From Ulvibacter sp047614245 (GTDB lineage Bacteria > Bacteroidota > Bacteroidia > Flavobacteriales > Flavobacteriaceae), in NCBI GenBank assembly GCA_047614245.1, contig JBLHIC010000007.1, positions 1 to 56,464 on the forward strand: DNA of 56,464 bases. The letters run 5' to 3'. The notes under the pieces were generated by a model, which saw only the letters and a list, made by a program, of their open reading frames with translations, did not search any database and had not been told where the DNA came from. Numbering within the stretch: the stretch's first letter is position 1; each line of letters opens with the position of its first letter. This document shows, piece after piece, positions 43,081 to 51,223 of this stretch. The position numbers were made by a program, and so were the translations under genes.

Positions 43081-45489
43081 TTAGTTTCTCAACGGTTTCC
43101 CCTTCTGAATCATATGCTGTAATCTTTCTAAGGTTTTACGTTCTCCGCAAAGACTCAAGAAAGCTTCTCTTTCCAGATCTAATAAATATTGCTCAGTTAC
43201 AAGCGTAGGTTCCGATAAATCACCACCAGCCATTACATAGGCAAGTTTATTAGCGATTTTCATATCATGATCACTAATATATTTACTCTCGTTCATAGAA
43301 TCTGTACCCACTAAAAACATCCCGAGGGCTTGTTTCCCCAAAACTTTTACATCTTTTCTTTTCACAGGCATTGTATAACCTTGATCGGCCATCATTCTTG
43401 CCGTAGCTTTGGCACTTGCGATTTGCCGGTCTCTATTGACAACAACAATATCTTTACCTTTTTTAAGAATATCTAAGTCGTAAGCTTCATAGGCGGAAGT
43501 AGAAACTTTTGCCATACCGATTGTTAAGAAATGTTCCTGTAAAACGTTCAGTTCCACATCTCCTTTTTGGAACATATCACTTGCACGAAGCGCCATTTCT
43601 TTAGAGCCTCCACCCCCAGGAATAACGCCGACACCAAACTCAACTAAGCCAATATAACTTTCTGCTGCTGCTACGACTCTGTCTGCGTGAAGCGTCATTT
43701 CGCAACCGCCTCCTAAGGTCATTCCGTGTGGTGCAACAACCGTTGGAATAGAGGAGTAGCGCAATCGCATACAGCTATCTTGAAAATACTTTATTGCTGC
43801 GTTCAATTCGTCATATTCCTGCTCAACAGCCATCATGAAGATCATACCAATATTAGCACCAACAGAGAAATTCGCTCCTTGATTACCTATAACTAAACCA
43901 TCAAAGTCTTTTTCAGCAAGATCAATTGCCTTATTTAATCCGGCAAGTACGTCACCACCTATACTGTTCATTTTACTTTGGAATTCACAATTAAGGATTC
44001 CATCACCAAGATCTTCAATTACAACACCGCTATTTTTAAATACTTCGGAAGACGACCGAATATTATCCAAGATAATAAAGGCATCTTGTCCAGGTACTTT
44101 TAAATGTTTTTTCTGCGGAATGTCATAATAATATGTTGCTCCATCCTTAATAGTATAGAATGAGTCAATACCTGCTTCAAGCATTTCGTTAACCCAGCCT
44201 GCAGGTTCTTTATCCAAATCTTTGATTAAGGCAATTCCGGCTTTCACACCTACCGCATCCCAGATTTGGTAAGGACCATGTTCCCAGCCGAATCCCGCTT
44301 TCATGGCATCGTCGATCTTGTACAATTCGTCTGAAATCTCAGGAATCCGTTTTGATACATATGTAAACATACTACCGAAGCTTTTTTGATAGAATTCTCC
44401 CGCCTTATCTTTTCCAGCCACAAGAACTTTAAATCTATCAACAACCTTATCGATCGATTTTGTTAATTCTAGCGTAGCGAATTTTGCCTTGGTACTTTTT
44501 CTATATTCCAAAGTTTCGAGATCCATACCTAGGATTTCACTCGTCCCATCTGCGTTTTTTATTTTTTTATAAAATCCCTGTCCGGTTTTACTTCCTAACC
44601 ATTTGTTTTCCATCATTGAATTGATGAAAGTAGGAAGTTGAAATACATCGTGTTCTTCGTCTGCGGGGCAGTTTTCATAGATTCCATTTGCAACATGAAC
44701 TAAGGTGTCAAGTCCCACTACGTCAACGGTTCGAAAGGTTGCAGATTTTGGTCGTCCAATTACAGGACCTGTAAGTTTATCTACTTCTTCAATAGTCAAT
44801 CCCATTTCCTTCACAAGATGGAAAAGGCTTTGTATGCCGAAAATACCGATACGATTTCCAATAAAAGCAGGAGTATCTTTCGCTATAACTGTAGTCTTTC
44901 CTAGGAATTTTTCACCATAATTATCAAAGAAATCTAGAACCTCTTCTGAGGTATCAGGCCCAGGAATTATTTCAAACAATTTTAAATAACGGGGTGGGTT
45001 GAAGAAATGCGTTCCGCAGAAATGCTTTTTAAAATCATCGCTTCGGCCTTCATTCATAAATTTAATAGGAATTCCAGATGTGTTTGAGGTAATCAATGTT
45101 CCCGGAGTTCTATATTTTTCAAGCTTCTCGAAAACAATTTTTTTAATGTCCAAACGCTCCACGACGACCTCAATAATCCAATCTGCGTCCTTTATTTTAG
45201 CAATATCATCTTCTAGGTTCCCAATTGTGATGCGTTTTGAAAAATCAATATGATATAGAGGAGCCGGTCTCGATTTTACGGCAGTAGTTAAGGCGTCATT
45301 TACTAGGCGATTGCGAACTACCTGATCTTCCAGGGTTAGACCTTTACCTTTTTCTTTCTCGCTTAGTTCAGACGGGATAATGTCAAGTAATAAAACTTCA
45401 ACACCAATATTAGCAAAATGACAGGCTATTCCGCTTCCCATAATACCAGACCCAATAACGGCTACTTTTTTTATTCTTCTTTTGGACAT
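43081..45489 (-). CDS. 3-hydroxyacyl-CoA dehydrogenase / enoyl-CoA hydratase (FadN-like)
   Basis: 802 residues. N-terminal NAD-binding Rossmann motif VIGSGIMGSGIACHFAN (11-27) and 3-hydroxyacyl-CoA dehydrogenase domains with GTHFFNPPRYLKLFEII (catalytic His); second C-terminal domain from about 345. The enoyl-CoA hydratase (crotonase) domain follows at about 500-690: GNQGANFSVGANIGMI, PHGMTLGGGCEM and LVEFGVGVIPGGGGSKEM. The order (dehydrogenase first, hydratase last) is that of FadN of Bacillus, not of E. coli FadB. It performs steps two and three of beta-oxidation. It follows the MarR gene with a 1-bp gap. Confidence 0.94.
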   Translation of the reverse strand: MSKRRIKKVAVIGSGIMGSGIACHFANIGVEVLLLDIIPSELSEKEKGKGLTLEDQVVRNRLVNDALTTAVKSRPAPLYHIDFSKRITIGNLEDDIAKIKDADWIIEVVVERLDIKKIVFEKLEKYRTPGTLITSNTSGIPIKFMNEGRSDDFKKHFCGTHFFNPPRYLKLFEIIPGPDTSEEVLDFFDNYGEKFLGKTTVIAKDTPAFIGNRIGIFGIQSLFHLVKEMGLTIEEVDKLTGPVIGRPKSATFRTVDVVGLDTLVHVANGIYENCPADEEHDVFQLPTFINSMMENKWLGSKTGQGFYKKIKNADGTSEILGMDLETLEYRKSTKAKFATLELTKSIDKVVDRFKVLVAGKDKAGEFYQKSFGSMFTYVSKRIPEISDELYKIDDAMKAGFGWEHGPYQIWDAVGVKAGIALIKDLDKEPAGWVNEMLEAGIDSFYTIKDGATYYYDIPQKKHLKVPGQDAFIILDNIRSSSEVFKNSGVVIEDLGDGILNCEFQSKMNSIGGDVLAGLNKAIDLAEKDFDGLVIGNQGANFSVGANIGMIFMMAVEQEYDELNAAIKYFQDSCMRLRYSSIPTVVAPHGMTLGGGCEMTLHADRVVAAAESYIGLVEFGVGVIPGGGGSKEMALRASDMFQKGDVELNVLQEHFLTIGMAKVSTSAYEAYDLDILKKGKDIVVVNRDRQIASAKATARMMADQGYTMPVKRKDVKVLGKQALGMFLVGTDSMNESKYISDHDMKIANKLAYVMAGGDLSEPTLVTEQYLLDLEREAFLSLCGERKTLERLQHMIQKGKPLRN

Positions 45490-45490
45490 T

Positions 45491-45940
45491 TTATGCTATT
45501 TTTTCGGTGGTATATATTTTCTTATTATTGATGAGTTCTAATATGGTCTTGGCCACATTTTTAAAAACTCTAAGTTCTTCTTCGGAAACAGATTTTTTTA
45601 CTGCATCATCAAAACCAAGCACTACAGTTTTTGAAAACTCTCGCATTTCCTGCCCAAATGGCGTTAGATGTATAATCACACCTCGACCATCCAACGGATT
45701 TGGCTTACGTGTAATGAGCCCTTTTTCTTCCATTGTTTTTAAAGTTCTTGAGAGACTCGTGGCCTCCATACCCATTTTTGGTCCTAAAGCCGTTGAAGGA
45801 GTTCCTTCCTCTGGATCTATACTAATAAGTACAAACCCTGTAGCCATGGAACTACCTTTTTTACCGGCTTCTTCGTTGTACATTTTCATAACACCCATCC
45901 AAGTGGAACGAAGAACATAGTCGATAGTTTTTTCTTTCAT
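45491..45940 (-). CDS. MarR-family transcriptional regulator of the beta-oxidation operon
   Basis: 149 residues. The winged helix lies at about 50-110: PKMGMEATSLSRTLKTMEEKG is the helix-turn-helix and LITRKPNPLDGRGVIIHLT the wing. Helical ends form the dimer. It is the first gene of the beta-oxidation operon, 1 bp before the FadB-type gene. A 12-bp palindrome at 45978-45989 lies over the -33 position of its predicted promoter, so it probably represses its own operon until an acyl-CoA or fatty acid binds. The effector is inferred. Confidence 0.92.
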   Translation of the reverse strand: MKEKTIDYVLRSTWMGVMKMYNEEAGKKGSSMATGFVLISIDPEEGTPSTALGPKMGMEATSLSRTLKTMEEKGLITRKPNPLDGRGVIIHLTPFGQEMREFSKTVVLGFDDAVKKSVSEEELRVFKNVAKTILELINNKKIYTTEKIA

Positions 45941-45958
45941 AAAAGATATTCGGAGTTA

Positions 45959-45966
45959 CAAATATA
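45959..45966 (-). promoter_or_regulatory. Predicted -7 box of the beta-oxidation operon
   Basis: TATATTTG on the minus strand matches the Bacteroidetes -7 consensus exactly, 18 bases before the MarR start codon. The position 19 bases upstream, where -33 should be, falls inside the palindrome at 45978-45989. Confidence 0.55.
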
Positions 45967-45977
45967 ACAAAATATAT

Positions 45978-45989
45978 TATGCGCGCATA
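45978..45989. promoter_or_regulatory. Putative MarR operator palindrome
   Basis: TATGCGCGCATA is a perfect 12-bp palindrome and the only GC-rich island in an AT-rich promoter region. It covers the expected -33 element of the MarR/beta-oxidation promoter, the position expected of a repressor site. Confidence 0.5.
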
Positions 45990-46115
45990 GTAAATTGTGA
46001 ATTTCATTATTTTTATTTGTTAATCGGCACATCACTATTTTAATCAAATAATGGTGAAGAGATTCAAGACTTTTACAAGAAAGAATGAAGAAGAAAGACC
46101 GCTGCGCTGAAAGAA

Positions 46116-46143
46116 GAAAGTGGAAAGTGGAAAGTGGAAAGTG
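46116..46143. repeat. 7-bp tandem repeat GAAAGTG, four perfect copies
   Basis: Four uninterrupted GAAAGTG units followed by a partial fifth (GAACG), inside a longer AGAAG-rich tract. No spacers of CRISPR size exist, so this is a simple microsatellite-like array. Confidence 0.85.
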
Positions 46144-46471
46144 GAACGATAAAAGAAGTCACTTTTTGAGTAGTTACATGTGAGAAAAAAAGAAATGAAA
46201 AGTAAAAAAAGTTTATTTCTTGATTTGTTTAATCCTGTAATCGTTGTTTAAAAGTAACATTTTATTCTAAAAATTCAATAATCAAATTCATATTCTAAAC
46301 GTTATAACGAAGTTAACTGTTCCCAGGATTCGAAGAAATATTTGTCAAAAAGAACCTGGTTGTTAGACTTACTTAAAGCTTCTAACCACATTTATTGTTT
46401 CGTACTTAGAATCGGTATTGCCACCTTTTTATGGCCTAAGGCACTGTTTATTTTTGTTTTCTGAACTTCGC

Positions 46472-46591
46472 TCAGCGATAAATACCTAGAATCTCTATTT
46501 TGTGCTTCTTCGCAAATCGTTCAAGCTCCTTGCTACTAATTTTATCTAGTTTTTCATTTTGATTTTGTGAATCAGTACGTTTTTGCGCCAT
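46472..46591 (-). CDS. Possible 39-residue charged small protein
   Basis: The frame from the ATG at 46591 reads MAQKRTDSQNQNEKLDKISS then KELERFAKKHKIEILGIYR before TGA. The composition (charged, helical, no rare pattern) resembles a real small protein or the conserved end of a lost gene. I do not recognise a family. No promoter match was found upstream. Confidence 0.3.
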   Translation of the reverse strand: MAQKRTDSQNQNEKLDKISSKELERFAKKHKIEILGIYR

Positions 46592-46877
46592 ACTGTTTTG
46601 AAGGAAGAATAAAAAAATATCTAAAAGGGCAATTTTAGATCTTATAATCCGAGTTTTATTATCTGATTCACTTATACATCCAAATTAGATCGAAGTTCTT
46701 ACAAGATGAAACATTCTCTTGGTTATAGCTAACTAGCTAGTATTGCAATTATTCAAGACTTGTAGAACCAAGAGACAGGACTAAAAAAAAGTCTTGTTTC
46801 CTGATTCCTGTTTCTAGCAAAAGTCTTGCCTCCGATAGCTAGATGGGTCTATCTCAAGTTAAATGATTTGTTATCGA

Positions 46878-48659
46878 TTACTCATTATGCCCATAGATCT
46901 TATTATATAGATCCATATACCTTGCTTTAATAATCTTTCTTTTCATTTTCATGGTAGGAGTGAGGTGACCGTCTTCAATACTCCAGATTTCAGGAGTGAT
47001 CTCTATCTTTTTAATCTGCTCCCATTTCCCAAACTTTTCATTATATTTCTCTACTTCTTTCATAATTCGGCTAATTAAAACCTCATCCTGCGAAGCAATC
47101 TTTAAGTCAGAACTAATATTCTTTCCTTTTTTCTTTGACCAGTTTTCAATAAATTCCCAATTAGGTTGCACCAGCGCCGCCGGCATCTTCTCGCCATCAC
47201 CAACCACCATAATTTGCTCAATGAAACGCGACTGTTTCATCGCATTCTCTAGAAGTTGAGGAGCAACATATTTACCTCCACTCGTTTTAAACATTTCTTT
47301 TTTGCGATCTGTAATTTTTAGGAATCCATCAGCGTCAATTTCTCCTATATCCCCAGTATGAAAATATCCATCTTTAAGAACTTCACTTGTTTGAACAGGA
47401 TCTTTGTAATAACCAATCATTACCTGGGGACCTTTCACTAGAATTTCCCCATCATTGGCTATTTTTATTTCTGTATTTGGCAATGCTCTTCCAACCGTGC
47501 CAATTTTAAATCCGCCATCGCGCATATCATTAACCGTTAATACTGGAGAGGTTTCTGTAAGACCATAACCCTCCATTACAGGGCAGCCAGCTGCATTAAA
47601 TACTCGGGCTAAACGTGGTTGTAATGCCGCGCTTCCTGATGCTATCGCTTCGAGATTTCCTCCCAAAGCTTCCTGCCATTTAGAGAATATTAATTTTCTA
47701 GCAAGCTTTAATTTAGTTTCGTACCACCACCCGTTTTGACCATATGGTTCCCATTGAAGTCCTAATTCGACGGCCCAGAAGAATAATTTACTTTTGATAC
47801 CTGTAAGATCCGATCCTTTGGCAATAATTTTATCATATACCTTTTCCAGCAATCTCGGCACTGCGGTCATCACCTCCGGATGAATTTCTTTTAGATTATC
47901 ACTAATGGTTTCTAGGCTTTCAGCAAAATGAATACTTACTCCGCAATATTGATACATATATAAGAGCATTCGTTCATAAATATGACAAACAGGTAAAAAA
48001 CTAAGCGCCTTAGACTTACCCATTTCGATAGGCAAACGCCCTTTACTGAGTTTGGCATTGCCCGCGATATTTTTATGTGAAAGCATTACACCTTTAGGCC
48101 TTCCTGTTGTTCCAGAAGTATAAATAAGGGTAGCAAGATCATCCTCATTAACAGCTGTTTTACGATTTTCAACTTCCTCCTGATTGCTTTTATCTTCGCC
48201 GAGTTTGAGAACTTCACTCCAATTCGAACAACTCCCAATATCATCAAAAGAATACACACCTTTCAAGGATGGGACGTTGGCTTTAATTTTATTTATTTTC
48301 TCTAATACCTCAATACAAGAAACAAAACAATAAACGGATTCGCTATGATTAAGCACATATTCGTAATCATCTCCCGAAATCGTTGGGTAAATAGGCACAT
48401 CTTGCGCACCAGTTTGTAGAATTCCAATATCACAAATATTCCATTCAGTTCTATTAGTCATAGAAATGATAGCGACTTTGTCGTTTGGCTGAACCCCCAA
48501 TCTAATTAAGCCACGGCTTATAGCATTTGCTTTGTCTATATATTCTTGTGTGGAAGTTGCAATCCATTCACCATTTACTTTACTCACTAATGCTTTTTCT
48601 TGTGGATATTGTTCAAGTTGATAATAAGGGAAGTCAAAAAGTCTTTTTGGATCTATCAT
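46878..48659 (-). CDS. Long-chain acyl-CoA synthetase (AMP-forming)
   Basis: 593 residues from the ATG at 48659 (MIDPKRLFDFPYYQLEQYPQ), which fits the family start better than the in-frame ATG at 48683. Motifs: P-loop YTSGTTGRPKGVMLSHK (about 183-199), GYGLTETSPV, and the C-terminal HTGDIGEIDADGFLKITDR then KKEMFKTSGGKYV. It activates fatty acids with ATP and CoA and feeds the beta-oxidation operon located 0.9 kb downstream in the same direction. The latch-like insert is that of long-chain enzymes of the FadD15/ACSBG type. Confidence 0.93.
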   Translation of the reverse strand: MIDPKRLFDFPYYQLEQYPQEKALVSKVNGEWIATSTQEYIDKANAISRGLIRLGVQPNDKVAIISMTNRTEWNICDIGILQTGAQDVPIYPTISGDDYEYVLNHSESVYCFVSCIEVLEKINKIKANVPSLKGVYSFDDIGSCSNWSEVLKLGEDKSNQEEVENRKTAVNEDDLATLIYTSGTTGRPKGVMLSHKNIAGNAKLSKGRLPIEMGKSKALSFLPVCHIYERMLLYMYQYCGVSIHFAESLETISDNLKEIHPEVMTAVPRLLEKVYDKIIAKGSDLTGIKSKLFFWAVELGLQWEPYGQNGWWYETKLKLARKLIFSKWQEALGGNLEAIASGSAALQPRLARVFNAAGCPVMEGYGLTETSPVLTVNDMRDGGFKIGTVGRALPNTEIKIANDGEILVKGPQVMIGYYKDPVQTSEVLKDGYFHTGDIGEIDADGFLKITDRKKEMFKTSGGKYVAPQLLENAMKQSRFIEQIMVVGDGEKMPAALVQPNWEFIENWSKKKGKNISSDLKIASQDEVLISRIMKEVEKYNEKFGKWEQIKKIEITPEIWSIEDGHLTPTMKMKRKIIKARYMDLYNKIYGHNE

Positions 48660-48720
48660 AGTCTGAAAATTGTTAACCTGCAAAATATGAAAAATTATTC
48701 ATTTATTTTTTGAATAAAAC

Positions 48721-48750
48721 AAAATGGAGCCAATTATTTGGCTCCATTTT
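48721..48750. terminator. Intrinsic terminator after the M14 peptidase gene
   Basis: AAAATGGAGCCAA and TTGGCTCCATTTT pair perfectly around TTAT. It lies between the M14 stop and the acyl-CoA synthetase start, both leftward. Confidence 0.85.
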
Positions 48751-48775
48751 AACGAATTCTTAAAAAATTGAAATT

Positions 48776-51169
48776 CTATTCTTTCAAAATTTTAAATATT
48801 TGTGTTGCACTTTCCGAAGTTAACTTCATTAAGTAAAGCCCTGAGCCATAGCCACTATAATCAATTGTCTGTGAACCACGATTTGCAGAACTACTTGTAA
48901 TAAGCTGACCTTGAATTGTATAAACCTCAATTTTATAGTCATTTAAAGCAGTTGTTATATTTAAATAATTCTGAACTGGGTTGGGGTATATACTAAATGA
49001 GCTGATTTCTGTGTCCTGAAACCCTAGAGTTTCGTTCAAAATATTAATCGTTAAATCATCGAAATAAAAACCATCGGCGCGAAACGCATTATCAGATTCA
49101 AATTGAAATCTTACTAAGATAGCTTCTCCTAGATAATCGCTTAAATCGATCGTTTCTAACACCCAATCATTTTGGTTGCCATCGTACAAAGGCTCGCCAG
49201 TAGGCTGCCCATTGTTGGTACTTCCTAGATTTGTGTAATTTCCACATTGCGGAATCCAATTCGCGCCACTATCAATTGAAACTTCAAACTGCGTATAGTC
49301 CCAGTTATTTTCAATTTCCCACTTGGCATAAAAAGTTACATTAGCACCTATCGCGTTGGTAAGATCAGCGGGGCTTTCTAAAGTTATAGTTTCATTTATA
49401 TTATTAGGATAATTGCCATTTGGAGATTCGGTTATTGAACTTGAGGGAGATACAAAAGTTGCCATAGTTGTATCCCAACCATTATTCACAAAGTTATTAC
49501 TAACGCTATCAGCCGAATCCTCAAATATTACAGTTAAGGATCCAAATTTTTTGTTGATTAAGGTAGTTTTGTCAAAACTTCCGTTGTTAATAATTAATTC
49601 GAAGCTAATATCATCTCCAATCTGAGTATTGGCTGCTAAGGTATATTGAATGATTCCATCTGTCTCCTCTAATACTAGCAACCCGCTATAATTAATAGGG
49701 TTCCCAACGGCAGCAATATTAGCTGAAATAGGATTAATACTAACGGTGAAATTACCGTTACCTGCAAGACCAAGTCTTTTAACATCGAAACTGGTATTGA
49801 TTGTATTTTGATTTCCAACATATAATGGAGCCGTATCCTTAACAGTAGCATAATTATTCACCATTTTTGAAGCAGTAATATTTAAGTACATCATTCCCTT
49901 GCAAATTCCTTCAATTTGATTGGATGGAGGCCAAAATTGAGTCCCGATTTCTGGTGTAAAGGAATAAATTTTATCGTGCGTTAATACCGTGCCATACATA
50001 AAGTCATCACTATCACCAGCGGCAGGATAGAGTTCGGAGGATAATATATTATTAAATCCGTTTTGAGAAACCAATTCTTCAGATATAGCTTGAAATAAAT
50101 CATTTTCCACTGTAGGAACATTATTCGTATATCCGTAAGGGTATAAGAGCAAATCGCCATAAGTGTGATTATTGAACGCCATTACAAAATTGTGGTTTTC
50201 GACAAACCATTTCATTGCTTGGGCTTCAACTTCTGAAAACGGTGTTGTCCCGTGATAAGTTTGATCATTAGGATCATTTGATGCACCTTCACCTCCCCAA
50301 ACTCCATTAGTTGGATCTCCGTTGATGAAATAATCATAGTTTCTATTTAGGTCAATCCCGTGGCCATTGAATCTATTTTTTCTCCAAAAACCACCACCAT
50401 TTGGATCTGTTTTCTCGTTATATAAATAGCCGTCAGGGTTTATAACTGGAACAAAGTAGAGTTCCGTATTGTCAAGAATACTCTTCACTTCAGGATCGGT
50501 ATCGTAATTCTCTAAAAGATACCACATATAAAATATCAATTGCGATAGTCCCGCAGGTTCCCGAGCATGGTGTATCGCCGTATACAAAATTTGCGGCTCG
50601 TTTTCTGTCGTATTCGGATTGTCACTTATTTTTACCCATTTTATTCCGTTTCCGCCAATTGGAGGTGTTGTAGAATTATCTGCTTGTCCGTTTGTCAAGA
50701 AAGAACTTATATTTTCTTTTTGAGAAATTAGATTGGGGTAGAGGGTTTGCATCAAGTCTAAATTATCAAGCATTTCTTGATAAGTCAAATATCCACCCAT
50801 AGATCCTAATTGAAAATTGGCGGGAGTTTGATAGTCAATAACACCGCTTCCAGAGCACGTTGGATTCCTTTGAGTAGGTTCATTATTTCTATTTTGCTTA
50901 AGGAAATATTCTTTCGAATCTTCTATTAAAATATCTACCGAAAACCCTGCATTTCGAGCCGTTTCAATTTCCGAAGTAGAAAAATCTGAAATAATAAAAA
51001 AGCCTCTCTTGTGAGTGCCATGATCTATAGCCAGCCCTAATCTATCCAATCTTGATAGATCTTCAATCGAATTATAATTTATTTTGGCACGTTGATAGAT
51101 TTCTTGGGTCTCCTGCGCATAACCTAAGAAACAAACGAATAAAAATGCAATTTGTAAAAATGTTCTCAT
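48776..51169 (-). CDS. M14-family zinc carboxypeptidase with T9SS sorting domain
   Basis: 797 residues: signal peptide (LQIAFLFVCFLGYAQ), a propeptide-like region to about 115, the M14 domain (about 120-435) with zinc ligands His201 and Glu204 in HHAREPAG, a third His in FNNHTYGD and the catalytic Glu in FTPEIGTQFW; then a beta-rich region with a jelly-roll-like domain (NWDYTQFEVSIDSGANW, FYFDDLTI) and a T9SS type A C-terminus (FSIYPNPVQNYLNI, YSGYGSGLYLMKL, IFKILKE). It cleaves C-terminal amino acids from proteins outside the cell. The wedge of domains is standard for exported flavobacterial carboxypeptidases. Confidence 0.93.
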   Translation of the reverse strand: MRTFLQIAFLFVCFLGYAQETQEIYQRAKINYNSIEDLSRLDRLGLAIDHGTHKRGFFIISDFSTSEIETARNAGFSVDILIEDSKEYFLKQNRNNEPTQRNPTCSGSGVIDYQTPANFQLGSMGGYLTYQEMLDNLDLMQTLYPNLISQKENISSFLTNGQADNSTTPPIGGNGIKWVKISDNPNTTENEPQILYTAIHHAREPAGLSQLIFYMWYLLENYDTDPEVKSILDNTELYFVPVINPDGYLYNEKTDPNGGGFWRKNRFNGHGIDLNRNYDYFINGDPTNGVWGGEGASNDPNDQTYHGTTPFSEVEAQAMKWFVENHNFVMAFNNHTYGDLLLYPYGYTNNVPTVENDLFQAISEELVSQNGFNNILSSELYPAAGDSDDFMYGTVLTHDKIYSFTPEIGTQFWPPSNQIEGICKGMMYLNITASKMVNNYATVKDTAPLYVGNQNTINTSFDVKRLGLAGNGNFTVSINPISANIAAVGNPINYSGLLVLEETDGIIQYTLAANTQIGDDISFELIINNGSFDKTTLINKKFGSLTVIFEDSADSVSNNFVNNGWDTTMATFVSPSSSITESPNGNYPNNINETITLESPADLTNAIGANVTFYAKWEIENNWDYTQFEVSIDSGANWIPQCGNYTNLGSTNNGQPTGEPLYDGNQNDWVLETIDLSDYLGEAILVRFQFESDNAFRADGFYFDDLTINILNETLGFQDTEISSFSIYPNPVQNYLNITTALNDYKIEVYTIQGQLITSSSANRGSQTIDYSGYGSGLYLMKLTSESATQIFKILKE

Positions 51170-51223
51170 AATAATTTGATGTATTTTCTTCTATTGGTAA
51201 GGCAAAGCGCCTATAACTTAAAA

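Larger units (their letters stand above)
45941..46877. other. 937-bp gap, the longest in the window: repeats, promoter, small ORFs
   Basis: In order: the MarR promoter and palindrome (45959-45989); GAAAGTG tandem array (46116-46143); purine-rich units (to 46210); a block with AAAAGTAACATTTT (46239-46280) shared with 8790-8831; two short minus-strand frames of protein-like composition (29 codons at 46302-46391 and 39 codons at 46472-46591); AT-rich sequence; and repeats of AGACAGGACT and AAGTCTTG type (46745-46840). No recognisable full gene. Its length suggests a former gene that has decayed. Confidence 0.55.

Noticed and set aside
46116..46143. Short repeats that might be taken for a CRISPR array
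   Set aside because: Units are 7 bp with no spacers, and no cas gene is present.
46996..47259. Plus-strand open frame of 87 codons inside the acyl-CoA synthetase gene
   Set aside because: It lies antisense to a strongly conserved enzyme and has no sensible composition or start context; the same holds for other antisense frames in long genes.
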